Shown here: positions 6,488 through 14,473 of the stretch, one piece after another
Layout of the letters: every line of letters starts with the position of its first letter
Position numbering within the stretch: position 1 is the first letter of the stretch
Source of the DNA: Bacteroidaceae bacterium
Lineage (GTDB): Bacteria; Bacteroidota; Bacteroidia; Bacteroidales; Bacteroidaceae
Direction of reading: 5' to 3'
DNA: 24,282 nt
Assembly (NCBI GenBank): GCA_900770655.1
Contig: CAAGLA010000044.1
Coordinates: forward strand, 1 to 24,282
Notes under the pieces: generated by a model
The model's database searches: none
What the model was told of the DNA's origin: nothing
What the model saw: only the letters and a program-made list of their open reading frames with translations
Position numbers and translations under genes: made by a program

Positions 6488-7792
6488 TTACTCCGTGGCT
6501 TTGTTGCTTTCTATTATGCGCAGGTTTGTAAGGGCCTGTCGGTCGCCCATAACAGCAGCCTTAGCAAAGGCTTGCTCTGCGGCGTGGCGATGGTGGCGCC
6601 GGTATTCAACAATGCCTTGCAGGTTCAGTGCGCGAGGGTCGTCGTCGAACTCTTTAAGTTCTCTTAGAATACGCTCATAGTCGGGCTCGGGGTCATTTGT
6701 CAGTTCGTCTATAATACGGTTCAGTACAATGGCGGCACTGTCGGCGCTGTTGCTGTAATAAACCCCTGTGCAACAAGCTATACGGTGTGCAGGGAAATAT
6801 CTTTCGAGCAGTTCGGTATATAATCTTCCGCCCTTGTATCTTTTGAGTATGCTCTCCCTTCTCTGTATGTCGCTTTCTCTCTTCATCTCCTCTACAAGCT
6901 CGCTGCCGTCATTCTCGTCAATAGCCATAATATCGTTATAGACCATATTCCAGTTCAGGCCGCCGTCTGCTACCTCAAATATGGAGTCGGGTAGGTTGTG
7001 GTGGCTGCGTATATGCTCGCGCATAGCTATTGCACGCGCTCGTCCCAGTCCCACAGAATTTCTCTCTGAACCGTCGGGTGAAGTGTAGCCTACAATCTGT
7101 ATTGCTTCAATTCTTGTACTGCTGTCGGCAAGAATCTCATCAATAATACCCATAAAATCGTCAATGTTCTGCGCATTCTGCAGGTATTCGGGGTTCAGCT
7201 TGGAACTGTTTGTCACATAGCGCACCACGCTTGGTGTAACCTCTGCTCCCGATGCATTCTCGTCGGTAATAGGGTTATAATACCTTATATTCTTTATATA
7301 AGGGTGCTCAAGGGCTATGTGGTCGGCAATGCTTTGGGCTCTATCTACTCTGTGGCAACTCATTGGAGGTGCTTCGGGCAGGCTCACGACAATAGTGTCG
7401 CAACCATATTCGGTGCCGTTCCTGTCGCTTATCTCGTAGTATGTAATTCCGTAAACAGTGTCTCTCACGGCATTTTCGGGTACAGTCAGGGTGTAGCTCT
7501 GTCGCCCGTGGGCTGTCAGTTCCGGCCTGCTGCCATACCTCTTTAAATATCTCTTTGAATATCTTTTGCCATAAATGTGGCGCGTTGCCGAACTGACACA
7601 GGTGTCGGGGGTGCATAGGTGGGTAACAATAACCATCCCTTCTCTCGATTTAGGCTTGGGCGTGTCGTAGTCAAAAGTAAAGTGCCAACAACTGTCACTG
7701 TGTTCCATACTATAGCTTTCCGGGCTAATCTGTGCAGTAGAATTCAGGCACGAGGCCGCTAGGATAGCTCCAATAATAAATATACGTTTCAT
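6488..7792 (-). CDS. OmpA-domain envelope protein with helical C-terminal tail
   Basis: A 434-residue exported protein. The signal peptide MKRIFIIGAILAASCLNSTA is probably cut before Gln21; a lipobox around Cys15 is a weaker alternative. Residues about 25-150 are a beta-rich region without a recognised motif, carrying several cysteines and a KRYSKRYLKRYG patch. Residues about 180-290 include the OmpA-type peptidoglycan-binding signature GYTSPDGSERNSVGLGRARA. The C-terminal 90 residues are helical and TPR-like (LNLQGIVEYRRHHRHAAEQAF). Similar proteins are common in Bacteroides and Prevotella envelopes and sometimes accompany fimbria genes, but no fimbrillin is here. It lies 84 bases beyond the HAD gene, with no clear promoter or terminator between. 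Confidence 0.7.
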   Translation of the reverse strand: MKRIFIIGAILAASCLNSTAQISPESYSMEHSDSCWHFTFDYDTPKPKSREGMVIVTHLCTPDTCVSSATRHIYGKRYSKRYLKRYGSRPELTAHGRQSYTLTVPENAVRDTVYGITYYEISDRNGTEYGCDTIVVSLPEAPPMSCHRVDRAQSIADHIALEHPYIKNIRYYNPITDENASGAEVTPSVVRYVTNSSKLNPEYLQNAQNIDDFMGIIDEILADSSTRIEAIQIVGYTSPDGSERNSVGLGRARAIAMREHIRSHHNLPDSIFEVADGGLNWNMVYNDIMAIDENDGSELVEEMKRESDIQRRESILKRYKGGRLYTELLERYFPAHRIACCTGVYYSNSADSAAIVLNRIIDELTNDPEPDYERILRELKEFDDDPRALNLQGIVEYRRHHRHAAEQAFAKAAVMGDRQALTNLRIIESNKATE

Positions 7793-7876
7793 AAGGCAGG
7801 CTTTTAAAGGTTTAGCTTTTACCCTATAAAACGTATCTTTGTTTCGGTTGGTTCAGTTGTTGCCGCTGTTTGTTGG

Positions 7877-8590
7877 CTATTTGAACTGTTCTATAATATG
7901 TGGCAACTCTTCAAAATTGTTTGTTGTCGCTGTAGGCTCGAATCCCTCTATAATATCTTCTTCATTCCAGCATAGTCTCTTTAGCCACACTGCCTTGCAT
8001 CCGAGCTGTAAAGCAGGGTGTATATCCTTGCGGTACGAATCGCCAACTACAGCAATCTCTTCCCCTTTTACTCCCAGCGCCCCAACGCCCAATGCAAACA
8101 GAGCAGGGTCGGGTTTTCTCAACCCTACAACCGATGACTCTATAACCTCTTTAAACATACCGTTCAGGCCGAACTCTTTTAGCACGACAGCCATATTGCC
8201 ATAAAAATTAGTGACAAGCACCATTGGGTACTTCCTGCTGAAATTCTCAATAATGGGGCGTGTGACAGCAATTGTGTCGAGCACTCTTCTGTAGCATCCC
8301 TCTGCCACCTCCTGCTCTTTGCCGGTGCAGGCAAGGTGGCTGTTCTCCTTCAGGTATAGAAACTGAATATTCATCTTTTTCCTAAGGAGTGTATGGAATG
8401 TGTCTGTTGGCTCAATAATGGGGTGTTTGGCAAGTTCTCTCTCGCCGTGAACGTATGCGTTCCGGAAAGACTCCTTTGTTACATTTACACCGGCTTTTAC
8501 ATACTCTTGCCATATAAGTTCGCCCCAGTGTATGCCGTTGGTGTCTATTGTTCCGCCGTAATCGAATATAATACCCTTAATTGAACTCAT
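7877..8590 (-). CDS. HAD-superfamily hydrolase
   Basis: A 237-residue soluble HAD protein. Motif I is IIFDYGGTID with nucleophile Asp10; motif II is VLVTNFYG; the lysine motif is GLRKPDPALF; motif IV is VVGDSYRKDIHPAL. A helical cap lies between residues about 20 and 120. The usual second acidic residue of motif I (DxD) is Gly12, as in the DYGG subgroup, so ordinary phosphatase acid-base chemistry may be altered. The gene overlaps the CDP-alcohol phosphotransferase gene by 14 bases and is the last member of the tight operon. A role in removing a phosphate from an inositol- or sugar-phosphate intermediate is plausible from the neighbours but not shown. Confidence 0.88.
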   Translation of the reverse strand: MSSIKGIIFDYGGTIDTNGIHWGELIWQEYVKAGVNVTKESFRNAYVHGERELAKHPIIEPTDTFHTLLRKKMNIQFLYLKENSHLACTGKEQEVAEGCYRRVLDTIAVTRPIIENFSRKYPMVLVTNFYGNMAVVLKEFGLNGMFKEVIESSVVGLRKPDPALFALGVGALGVKGEEIAVVGDSYRKDIHPALQLGCKAVWLKRLCWNEEDIIEGFEPTATTNNFEELPHIIEQFK

Positions 8591-9530
8591 AGCCTTCTTC
8601 TATTTTCTTGGTGAGCTGCCTGCATAGCTGTTCGTGTCTCTGTTGCATATAAACAAAGAGTGCCATAAGAACAACAAGCTCAAAAATAAGGTATATCCAC
8701 AATTCGCCTGTAATCATAGCCAGCGCCAGTACTATCGCGCGTGAATTGAAGGTGAGTATGTTCGTGTACTTCATCAGTGGCAGGCTTCCTTTTCTGAACT
8801 CTTTTCTAAGCCCTTCGGGCAGCGTAGTGCCATACCTCTCCTGCACCTTCTTTATAAAGCGTTGGAAACAGGGCGACATTCTCTCTTGGTTCTGCACGTA
8901 TGCAACGTAAGCATTCAGAAATATCTTCCAGAAGAAGTTGCCCCTCCACGGTGTATTGTCATATTCTCTCTTCTGTGCCACAGAGTTATGAAACTCGTTG
9001 CCGTTCTTCTCGTTGGTGAAGTAGAGGTGTATGTTGCGGTAGTAGTCGGCAAGCTGGCATTGTGAGCCGTGTACCCAAAAGCCGCAGAACGAAACAAGAA
9101 CCCAAATTATAGGCCCCCAATTATACTCGGGTGCGAAAGGTATGGGCTGGAAGGTCTCTCTTGCAGCAATGGCAAAATATATGCAGAAAAACCAGCAGTC
9201 ACCGGCAAAGCCGTCTAGAATACGGCCCCAGCGTGTCTTCTGCCCGGTTATTCGCGCAAGCTGTCCGTCAGTGCTGTCGTAAAGGTTTGCCCACATAAGC
9301 AGCAATATTCCCAGTACGTTCCAGCGCAGGTTTTCCTGAATGAAACATACACCGGCTGCAATGCCCAAGAATATGGAAATTATTGTAATTACATTCGGGT
9401 GTACTCCGCGGTTGCGGAAAAACAGTGCACACCTGAATCCCAGCGGGCGGTAGAGCCACATATCAAGAAACTCCTCTGTATCTATAGACTTTATAGATGT
9501 GCGGTACATCTCTCTATCCTCTTCTCTCAT
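8577..9530 (-). CDS. CDP-alcohol phosphatidyltransferase-family membrane enzyme
   Basis: A 317-residue multi-pass membrane protein that should transfer a phospho-alcohol from a CDP donor to an acceptor alcohol at the inner membrane. The signature appears as DSTDGQLARITG followed by GRILDGFAGD (Asp85, Asp88, Asp106, Asp111). The first part fits DxxDGxxAR and the GxxxD spacing. The final Asp lies one residue later than the usual DxxxD. Hydrophobic segments flank the motif (about 46-64, 70-82, 112-125) and recur near the C-terminus. The preceding gene ends 10 bases upstream and the HAD gene overlaps its end. With a nucleotidyltransferase two genes upstream, the donor is probably a CDP-polyol such as CDP-inositol rather than CDP-diacylglycerol; this is inference. 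Confidence 0.9.
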   Translation of the reverse strand: MREEDREMYRTSIKSIDTEEFLDMWLYRPLGFRCALFFRNRGVHPNVITIISIFLGIAAGVCFIQENLRWNVLGILLLMWANLYDSTDGQLARITGQKTRWGRILDGFAGDCWFFCIYFAIAARETFQPIPFAPEYNWGPIIWVLVSFCGFWVHGSQCQLADYYRNIHLYFTNEKNGNEFHNSVAQKREYDNTPWRGNFFWKIFLNAYVAYVQNQERMSPCFQRFIKKVQERYGTTLPEGLRKEFRKGSLPLMKYTNILTFNSRAIVLALAMITGELWIYLIFELVVLMALFVYMQQRHEQLCRQLTKKIEEGYEFN

Positions 9531-9540
9531 ATCTCTTTCT

Positions 9541-10356
9541 TTATCTCTTTGTCCTTAAAATAAGTTCGGCAATAGCAACCGAAGCCTCCCTGCGCACAGT
9601 TCCGAAACTGGGGAAATCGTTTATGTCCACTACATATATATTCCCCTCTTTGTCTACAATGCAGTCTCCGCCAAATATCTTCAGGCCTGTTGCTTTAGCT
9701 GCCGCAAAGACAATATTTCTCATTGTCTCAATATCGAAAGGGTAGTGCTTCTGTGCTCCGTTCACCTTTTCCCAGCCGAACTTCCCCTTTTCAACATTCG
9801 GGTATGTGTGGAAAAAGAATCCACCATCTACGCCGTAGAATTTTATAATATCGCCTTCGATGTGCTTGCTGTAGACAAATTCTTCAACACCGACTCTCTC
9901 CAGAACTGCTATTGCAGCAAGTGCCTCGTCTCTGTTTTTCGCATAGCATACATCCTCTTTGCAGCAACTCCAGCCGTCGCCTCTCTTTACCCATAGCGGA
10001 AATTCGCTCTCTTGTGGCAAGGCATCTCTTTTCCCAATCACGGATGGCGGCTGTGGAATATTATGCTCCTTCAGTAACCTTGTAAAGCTCGCCCTTTCGG
10101 CATTCCTTATAGCGCTTGTGGGGTTGAATACCTTAACGCCTTGCTCTTCGGCCTTCCGAAGCAAAGCTATTGTAGCTGTTGTGCGGCTCATACAGCACAC
10201 AACATCGGTTGCAGGGATATCCTCGCCATCTTCAATGTGCGTAACATCTGCACCGCGCTCCTTGAGCTCCTCTTCAACAGCCGAAAGTATGGCTGCATCT
10301 TGTGTGGCCATATTGGGGGAGTGCATTGTGTTGCGGGCTATGGTAACAACTCTCAT
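9541..10356 (-). CDS. ATP-grasp (RimK-like) ligase or kinase of unknown substrate
   Basis: A 271-residue soluble protein with an ATP-grasp fold. Residues about 1-75 form a Rossmann-like pre-domain. Later features include LWVKRGDGWS with Lys124, SKHIEGDIIKFYGV (165-176), and the metal-binding end GGDCIVDKEGNIYVVDINDFPSFG with Asp231, Asp244 and Asn246. ATP-grasp enzymes usually join a carboxylate to an amine through an acyl phosphate, but inositol phosphate kinases of the ITPK type share the fold and a DIN motif. The start codon overlaps the nucleotidyltransferase stop (ATGA, 10353-10356), suggesting translational coupling. Its role in the cluster is not obvious: candidates are ligation of an amino acid to the head group or phosphorylation of the polyol. 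Confidence 0.82.
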   Translation of the reverse strand: MRVVTIARNTMHSPNMATQDAAILSAVEEELKERGADVTHIEDGEDIPATDVVCCMSRTTATIALLRKAEEQGVKVFNPTSAIRNAERASFTRLLKEHNIPQPPSVIGKRDALPQESEFPLWVKRGDGWSCCKEDVCYAKNRDEALAAIAVLERVGVEEFVYSKHIEGDIIKFYGVDGGFFFHTYPNVEKGKFGWEKVNGAQKHYPFDIETMRNIVFAAAKATGLKIFGGDCIVDKEGNIYVVDINDFPSFGTVRREASVAIAELILRTKR

Positions 10357-11051
10357 TTGCTGCTTAAGAATTCTTCGGCCTTGGAAATGTCCTCGGCGTG
10401 GTCAATGTCCAGTATCTTGCCAAGCGGGCAGGCCTTGAGTCTTAGTCCCTCTTTAACAAGCCGGCGTTGGAAATTGCGCATCCTCTCAACTCCTTCGTCA
10501 ATGCATTTCTGCAGAATGTCGAGGGCAAGCGGTGTAAGGCCATATATTCCACCCGAAATATATCTTGTACCGGGCTTTGCGCTGTCGCAGAAATCTGTTA
10601 TGAACAGATTCTCGTCGGTCTCTACATAAAGAGGCTTTTCGTCGTCTACAAAGTCGGTTACCGCCATCATCCCGTCGCAATCGCTGGCTTGGAATTTTTT
10701 TATGTATGTGGTGAACTCTTCCTCGTCAAAGAGTGTGTCTACTGTTGTCAGGCAAAATTTGTCGCCTTGCAACAGCGGCGACAGCGCATACAGGCTGTGC
10801 ATAGAGCTCTCTGTATCCTTTACCACAATCTCAATGGGGTAACTCTTCTTCAGCTCCTCGAGTAGCGCAAGGGTGCTTGGTTGTCTGCTGTTTATTATTA
10901 TGCAAATGGAACTTGCGTTGTTCCTTGCAAAAATTTTTACAAGACGTTCTACTATGGGAACGCCTTGCAATTCAATAAGTGGCTTAGGTGCCTTCACCCC
11001 CTCTTCGGCAAGTCGGGAGCCTTCACCGGCTGCAATTATAGCAAATTTCAT
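10353..11051 (-). CDS. Sugar- or polyol-phosphate nucleotidyltransferase
   Basis: A 232-residue cytoplasmic nucleotidyltransferase with the Rossmann-type fold of sugar-1-phosphate NTP transferases. The NTP-binding loop reads AAGEGSRL (residues 7-14) followed by KAPKPL. Asp105 in TTVDTLF should hold the metal. Such enzymes condense a phosphate monoester with CTP or UTP, giving NDP-sugar and pyrophosphate. It is 6 bases from pdxA and overlaps the ATP-grasp gene by 4 bases. With the CDP-alcohol phosphotransferase in the same operon, CTP with inositol-1-phosphate, giving CDP-inositol, is the reaction that best explains the set. Substrate choice is inference; glycerol- or sugar-phosphate remain possible. 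Confidence 0.85.
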   Translation of the reverse strand: MKFAIIAAGEGSRLAEEGVKAPKPLIELQGVPIVERLVKIFARNNASSICIIINSRQPSTLALLEELKKSYPIEIVVKDTESSMHSLYALSPLLQGDKFCLTTVDTLFDEEEFTTYIKKFQASDCDGMMAVTDFVDDEKPLYVETDENLFITDFCDSAKPGTRYISGGIYGLTPLALDILQKCIDEGVERMRNFQRRLVKEGLRLKACPLGKILDIDHAEDISKAEEFLSSK

Positions 11052-11057
11052 TATCGG

Positions 11058-12158
11058 TTAAATATCATTGTCGGCCTGTTGCAGGTTCAGTCTGTTGCTG
11101 TCGTCGCGTTTCTCAAAGTATAGTTTGCGCAGTGGGTTTGTACGCGCTTCGTCGTACATATTGCGGTTGCGCAGAATATCAATGGCTGCATATATCGCCT
11201 GCCTGAAGGAGTTCTCGTCGGCAACGCCTTTTCCCGCAATGTCGAATGCAACACCGTGTGCCGGCGATGTGCGCACAATCGAGAGCCCGGCGGTGAAGTT
11301 CACCCCGTCGTTCATAGCCAGTGCCTTCATTGGCGCAAGCCCTTGGTCGTGGTACATAGCAAGAATGGCATCGAAAGAGGAGTATTTTCCGCTGCCCATA
11401 AAACCATCTACAGCAAATGGACCATAGCAGAATATACCCTCCTCATTCATCTTGCGAATGGTTGGTGTAATGGTTTCTATCTCCTCTTTGCCCAGCAGTC
11501 CGTTATCGCCCGCGTGGGGGTTGAGCGAGAGAACGGCAATCTTTGGCGCATCAATGTTGAAGTCCTCTTTTAGGCTGCGGTCCAGTATGGTCAGTTTTTC
11601 TTCGAGCAGTTCAGGGGTAATTGCGGCCGGAATATCGCGTAGTGCGAGGTGCGATGTTGCAATGGCCACACGCAGGTCACCGCTACAAAGAATCATAAGA
11701 GCCTTGTCTTTGTCGTCGCAGCAGCTCTGCAGGTATTCGGTGTGTCCGGGAAATTTGAAGTCATCGTTCTGTATTGCACTCTTTTCTATGGGGGCGGTTA
11801 CAATAACGTCAATCTTTCCCTCCTTGTAGTCGGCTACAGCCTTTTCGAGTGCCTGAAAAGCCGCAATGCCCGCTTCGGGGCTTCTTGTGCCAAGTTCAAT
11901 GTGCAACTCGTCGCTGTTGCAGTTTATGATGTTCAGCTTGCCCTCTTGTGCGCAGTCGGCATTGTCTACAGCATTGTAGGGAGTCTCCATCTCCAGTGCC
12001 TTGCGGTGGTATGCCGCAGCCTTTGGCGAGCCATATACAATGGGAGTGCATATATCGAACATCTCAGGGTTGTCGAATGTCTTGAAGATAATCTCGTACC
12101 CTACACCGTTGGTGTCGCCGTGGGTTATTCCAACGCGTATTTTTACTCTTTCGCTCAT
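11058..12158 (-). CDS. pdxA: 4-hydroxythreonine-4-phosphate dehydrogenase
   Basis: PdxA oxidises 4-phosphohydroxy-L-threonine with NAD+ in the DXP-dependent pathway to pyridoxal 5'-phosphate. The protein is 366 residues, within the normal 330-370 range. Family motifs are present: the N-terminal GITHGDTNGVGYE, FPGHTEYL with a metal-ligand histidine, LSLNPHAGDNG, and YHDQGLAPMKALAM. The C-terminal extension (FEKRDDSNRLNLQQADND) is slightly longer than in E. coli. It lies 11 bases after the DUF4837-type lipoprotein gene and 6 before the nucleotidyltransferase gene, so it is probably part of the same transcript. Cytoplasmic. Confidence 0.96.
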   Translation of the reverse strand: MSERVKIRVGITHGDTNGVGYEIIFKTFDNPEMFDICTPIVYGSPKAAAYHRKALEMETPYNAVDNADCAQEGKLNIINCNSDELHIELGTRSPEAGIAAFQALEKAVADYKEGKIDVIVTAPIEKSAIQNDDFKFPGHTEYLQSCCDDKDKALMILCSGDLRVAIATSHLALRDIPAAITPELLEEKLTILDRSLKEDFNIDAPKIAVLSLNPHAGDNGLLGKEEIETITPTIRKMNEEGIFCYGPFAVDGFMGSGKYSSFDAILAMYHDQGLAPMKALAMNDGVNFTAGLSIVRTSPAHGVAFDIAGKGVADENSFRQAIYAAIDILRNRNMYDEARTNPLRKLYFEKRDDSNRLNLQQADNDI

Positions 12159-12169
12159 TATATAACTTT

Positions 12170-13210
12170 TTATTCGTTTTCTTTTGCTTCAATAACAATA
12201 TCCTCTGTCAGCGTGCTGCTCTCTATAATTCTGTCGGCAGGCAGTTTAAGTGTCAGCAACGAAGCTTCCAGTTTTCTCATATAGTTGCCTTTAGCCTTGT
12301 TGGGCGCATATACAAAAGCCTCGGCAACTATAACTCTGTTGTTTATTTCGTCTACCGAAGAATAGGAGACAAAAGGCCCGCCCATCATATCGTTTTCCAT
12401 ATACCATAGGCCGCGTACAACCTGCAGGTATCTGCCGTTGATGGTCGTTTCGTTCATCTCAACAAAGTCGTGGTCGGTCTGGATATACTGTCCGGGTTGT
12501 CCGCCGGGCAGGTTCTCCTTCATAACAGAGTCGCGCTTTGCGAGGAAGTTCTCCATTGTAAAGTTGTCGGTCGAAGTATACGGGTAGCTGTAAATTACAA
12601 AATTCAGAATTTCGGGTTTGTTTACATTGAAGTCCGAAATCCAAAGGAAATCTTTTCCCTTCTTTGTGCCCTCGATGTTGGCCGGAGTGAGAATTTCGCA
12701 ACCGAACATATCCATAACAAGGTTCTTGGCATTCTGGTTATAATCCTTCTTGAGTTCCTCTACAACGTAGTTCATTTCCACTTGAGTGAAGAAGTCTATT
12801 ATAACCTGTGTGTTCGCTGTTACAAACCTTTCGAACTCTTCAGGGCTCGGAGATAGAATAGACATAACCATTTGTGGTTCAGCCGTAACGTTCCTCACAT
12901 AATTGAATTCACTTTTCTGGTATTTGTTCTTGTCTATCTCAATGAGTATTATGTTGCGGAACGCGCTCGATGTGGAGTTCATACTCTCGCTGCTCATTCT
13001 CGAAACCTTGAAACTTGCCTCCGATTGCGGCAGGCCGGGAATATCGGTGTCGAGCGCCATTGCCAGTGCCTGCCCTGCGCTGGAGTTCCAAAAATCCTCG
13101 CTGCATACAACCAAAACCTCGTACGGGTTACCTATAGAGTCTTTTTTTATCTCTACATTGCAGCCAATAAACAGTATGGCCGACAATATCAATGCAAAAA
13201 TCTTTTTCAT
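12170..13210 (-). CDS. DUF4837-type lipoprotein
   Basis: A 346-residue lipoprotein. The signal MKKIFALILSAILFIGC places the lipidated Cys at position 17. The rest has no catalytic motif that I recognise; a notable feature is the N-terminal NPYEVLVVCSEDFWNSSAGQ, and the middle is alternating helix and strand. It resembles the Bacteroidota family DUF4837, often found beside rlmN and pdxA. It is 22 bases downstream of rlmN and 11 bases upstream of pdxA. Function is unknown; an envelope role is inferred from the lipobox only. Confidence 0.8.
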   Translation of the reverse strand: MKKIFALILSAILFIGCNVEIKKDSIGNPYEVLVVCSEDFWNSSAGQALAMALDTDIPGLPQSEASFKVSRMSSESMNSTSSAFRNIILIEIDKNKYQKSEFNYVRNVTAEPQMVMSILSPSPEEFERFVTANTQVIIDFFTQVEMNYVVEELKKDYNQNAKNLVMDMFGCEILTPANIEGTKKGKDFLWISDFNVNKPEILNFVIYSYPYTSTDNFTMENFLAKRDSVMKENLPGGQPGQYIQTDHDFVEMNETTINGRYLQVVRGLWYMENDMMGGPFVSYSSVDEINNRVIVAEAFVYAPNKAKGNYMRKLEASLLTLKLPADRIIESSTLTEDIVIEAKENE

Positions 13211-13232
13211 ATATTCCTGTTTATTAAGTTTC

Positions 13233-14276
13233 CTAATCGTTTACGTTCTCCTTGTTCTGCTTAAGGGTCGATAACATTCCGCAGGCGGCAAAAATATCTT
13301 CACCTCTCGATGCCCTTATAGTGGTGAACAGGCCGTTGGCGGTGAGGTAATCCCTCAGCTGTGTCATACCCTCATCGTCTACCCCCTCGAGCGGCACGCC
13401 CGGTATAGCGTGGTAACGTATGAGGTTAATGCGGCAGTCAATGCCGTCGAGCAGCTTCAGCAGTTTCCTTGCATAGAACTGTGTTTCGTTTATCCCTTTA
13501 AAGACAATATACTCAAATGTAAGCCTGCGCTGGTGGCTGAAGTCGTACTCCCTTAGAATATCGAGCATCTCTGTTATAGAGAAACCGCGCTCGGCCGGCA
13601 TAATCTCTTGTCGTTTTTCGGGAATGGGGTGGTGCAGGCTCACCGCAATGTGGTAGTCCCCGCCGTCGAGCAGTCTTTTGAGTCCCTTGCGCACGCCTAC
13701 CGTTGACACGGTGAGGCGGTGCGGGCTCCAGCCCAAGCCATACTCTTTGGTTATTATATCTATGCTTTTGAGCAGGTTGTCGAGGTTGTCGCACGGCTCG
13801 CCCATACCCATAAAAACAATATTTGTCAGTTTCTCGAATTCTGGCAGAGCAAGAATCTGGTTTACAATTTCGTTGGCAGTGAGGTTTGCTGTGTACTTCT
13901 GCTTGCCTGTCATACAGAAAAGACAGTTCATCTTGCAGCCCACCTGTGACGACACGCACAATGTCGCGCGTTCGCCGTCGGGAATATATACGGCTTCCAC
14001 AAAACGACCGTCGTTTACCCTGTATAGGTATTTTACAGTGCCGTCAATGGAGCGTGCTTCGTCGGCGGGAGCCGAATATCCCACTTCGAATCCCTTTTTC
14101 AGTTCCTCCCTGTTCTTTAGCGAAATGTTTGTCATTTCGTCTATAGTCAGAACCCTCTTGTTGTATACCCAATCGGCTATCTGCTTGGCCGTGAAAGTAG
14201 GCATCCCAACCTCTTTGACAACCTCTTTTAGTTCGTCAAGGGTCATTCCCGCCAATTTTCTCTTTGTAATATCCAT
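13233..14276 (-). CDS. rlmN: 23S rRNA (adenine(2503)-C(2))-methyltransferase
   Basis: RlmN methylates C2 of A2503 in 23S rRNA and of A37 in some tRNAs, using two SAM molecules. The protein is 347 residues, typical. The radical SAM cluster motif is Cys114-Cys118-Cys121 (GCKMNCLFC). The mechanistic cysteine near the C-terminus is Cys332 in AACGML. Other family motifs: VFMGMGEPCDN, VSTVGV, LAVSLH-like IAVSLHHP. It heads the minus-strand run, with a promoter-like element 23-30 bases upstream. Confidence 0.97.
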   Translation of the reverse strand: MDITKRKLAGMTLDELKEVVKEVGMPTFTAKQIADWVYNKRVLTIDEMTNISLKNREELKKGFEVGYSAPADEARSIDGTVKYLYRVNDGRFVEAVYIPDGERATLCVSSQVGCKMNCLFCMTGKQKYTANLTANEIVNQILALPEFEKLTNIVFMGMGEPCDNLDNLLKSIDIITKEYGLGWSPHRLTVSTVGVRKGLKRLLDGGDYHIAVSLHHPIPEKRQEIMPAERGFSITEMLDILREYDFSHQRRLTFEYIVFKGINETQFYARKLLKLLDGIDCRINLIRYHAIPGVPLEGVDDEGMTQLRDYLTANGLFTTIRASRGEDIFAACGMLSTLKQNKENVND

Positions 14277-14298
14277 TGCTTGTACCTAAGAAACTCTG

Positions 14299-14306
14299 CG
14301 AAGATA
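14299..14306 (-). promoter_or_regulatory. Possible -7 element for the rlmN operon
   Basis: On the minus strand this reads TATCTTCG, one mismatch from TAnnTTTG. No convincing -33 TTTG is present. It would give a leader of about 15 bases and would drive the whole rlmN-to-HAD operon. Confidence 0.4.
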
Positions 14307-14422
14307 ATGCAAAAAAGTCATTTTTTCCCTATCTGCGCGCACGTTTAATATAAATTGCTTTTAAATTTATAGTTTTATGTTCCGCTTGCCGCCTCTTCTG
14401 CTTTTTTGTTCGCGCTTGTTGC

Positions 14423-14451
14423 TTTGTGTATCTATCTTTTTATTAATTTCG
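14423..14451 (+). promoter_or_regulatory. Promoter for the GT2 / DUF4922-like gene
   Basis: TTTG (14423-14426) is followed after 17 bases by TAATTTCG (14444-14451), one mismatch from TAnnTTTG. The ATG follows 22 bases later. It lies in the 197-base divergent gap with rlmN, which otherwise shows nothing recognisable. Confidence 0.5.
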
Positions 14452-14473
14452 CGTCATAACAGTTAAAAACTCT

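Noticed and set aside
13678..14289. 203-codon plus-strand ORF opposite rlmN
   Set aside because: rlmN is unmistakable on the other strand, and this ORF has no motif and unusual composition.
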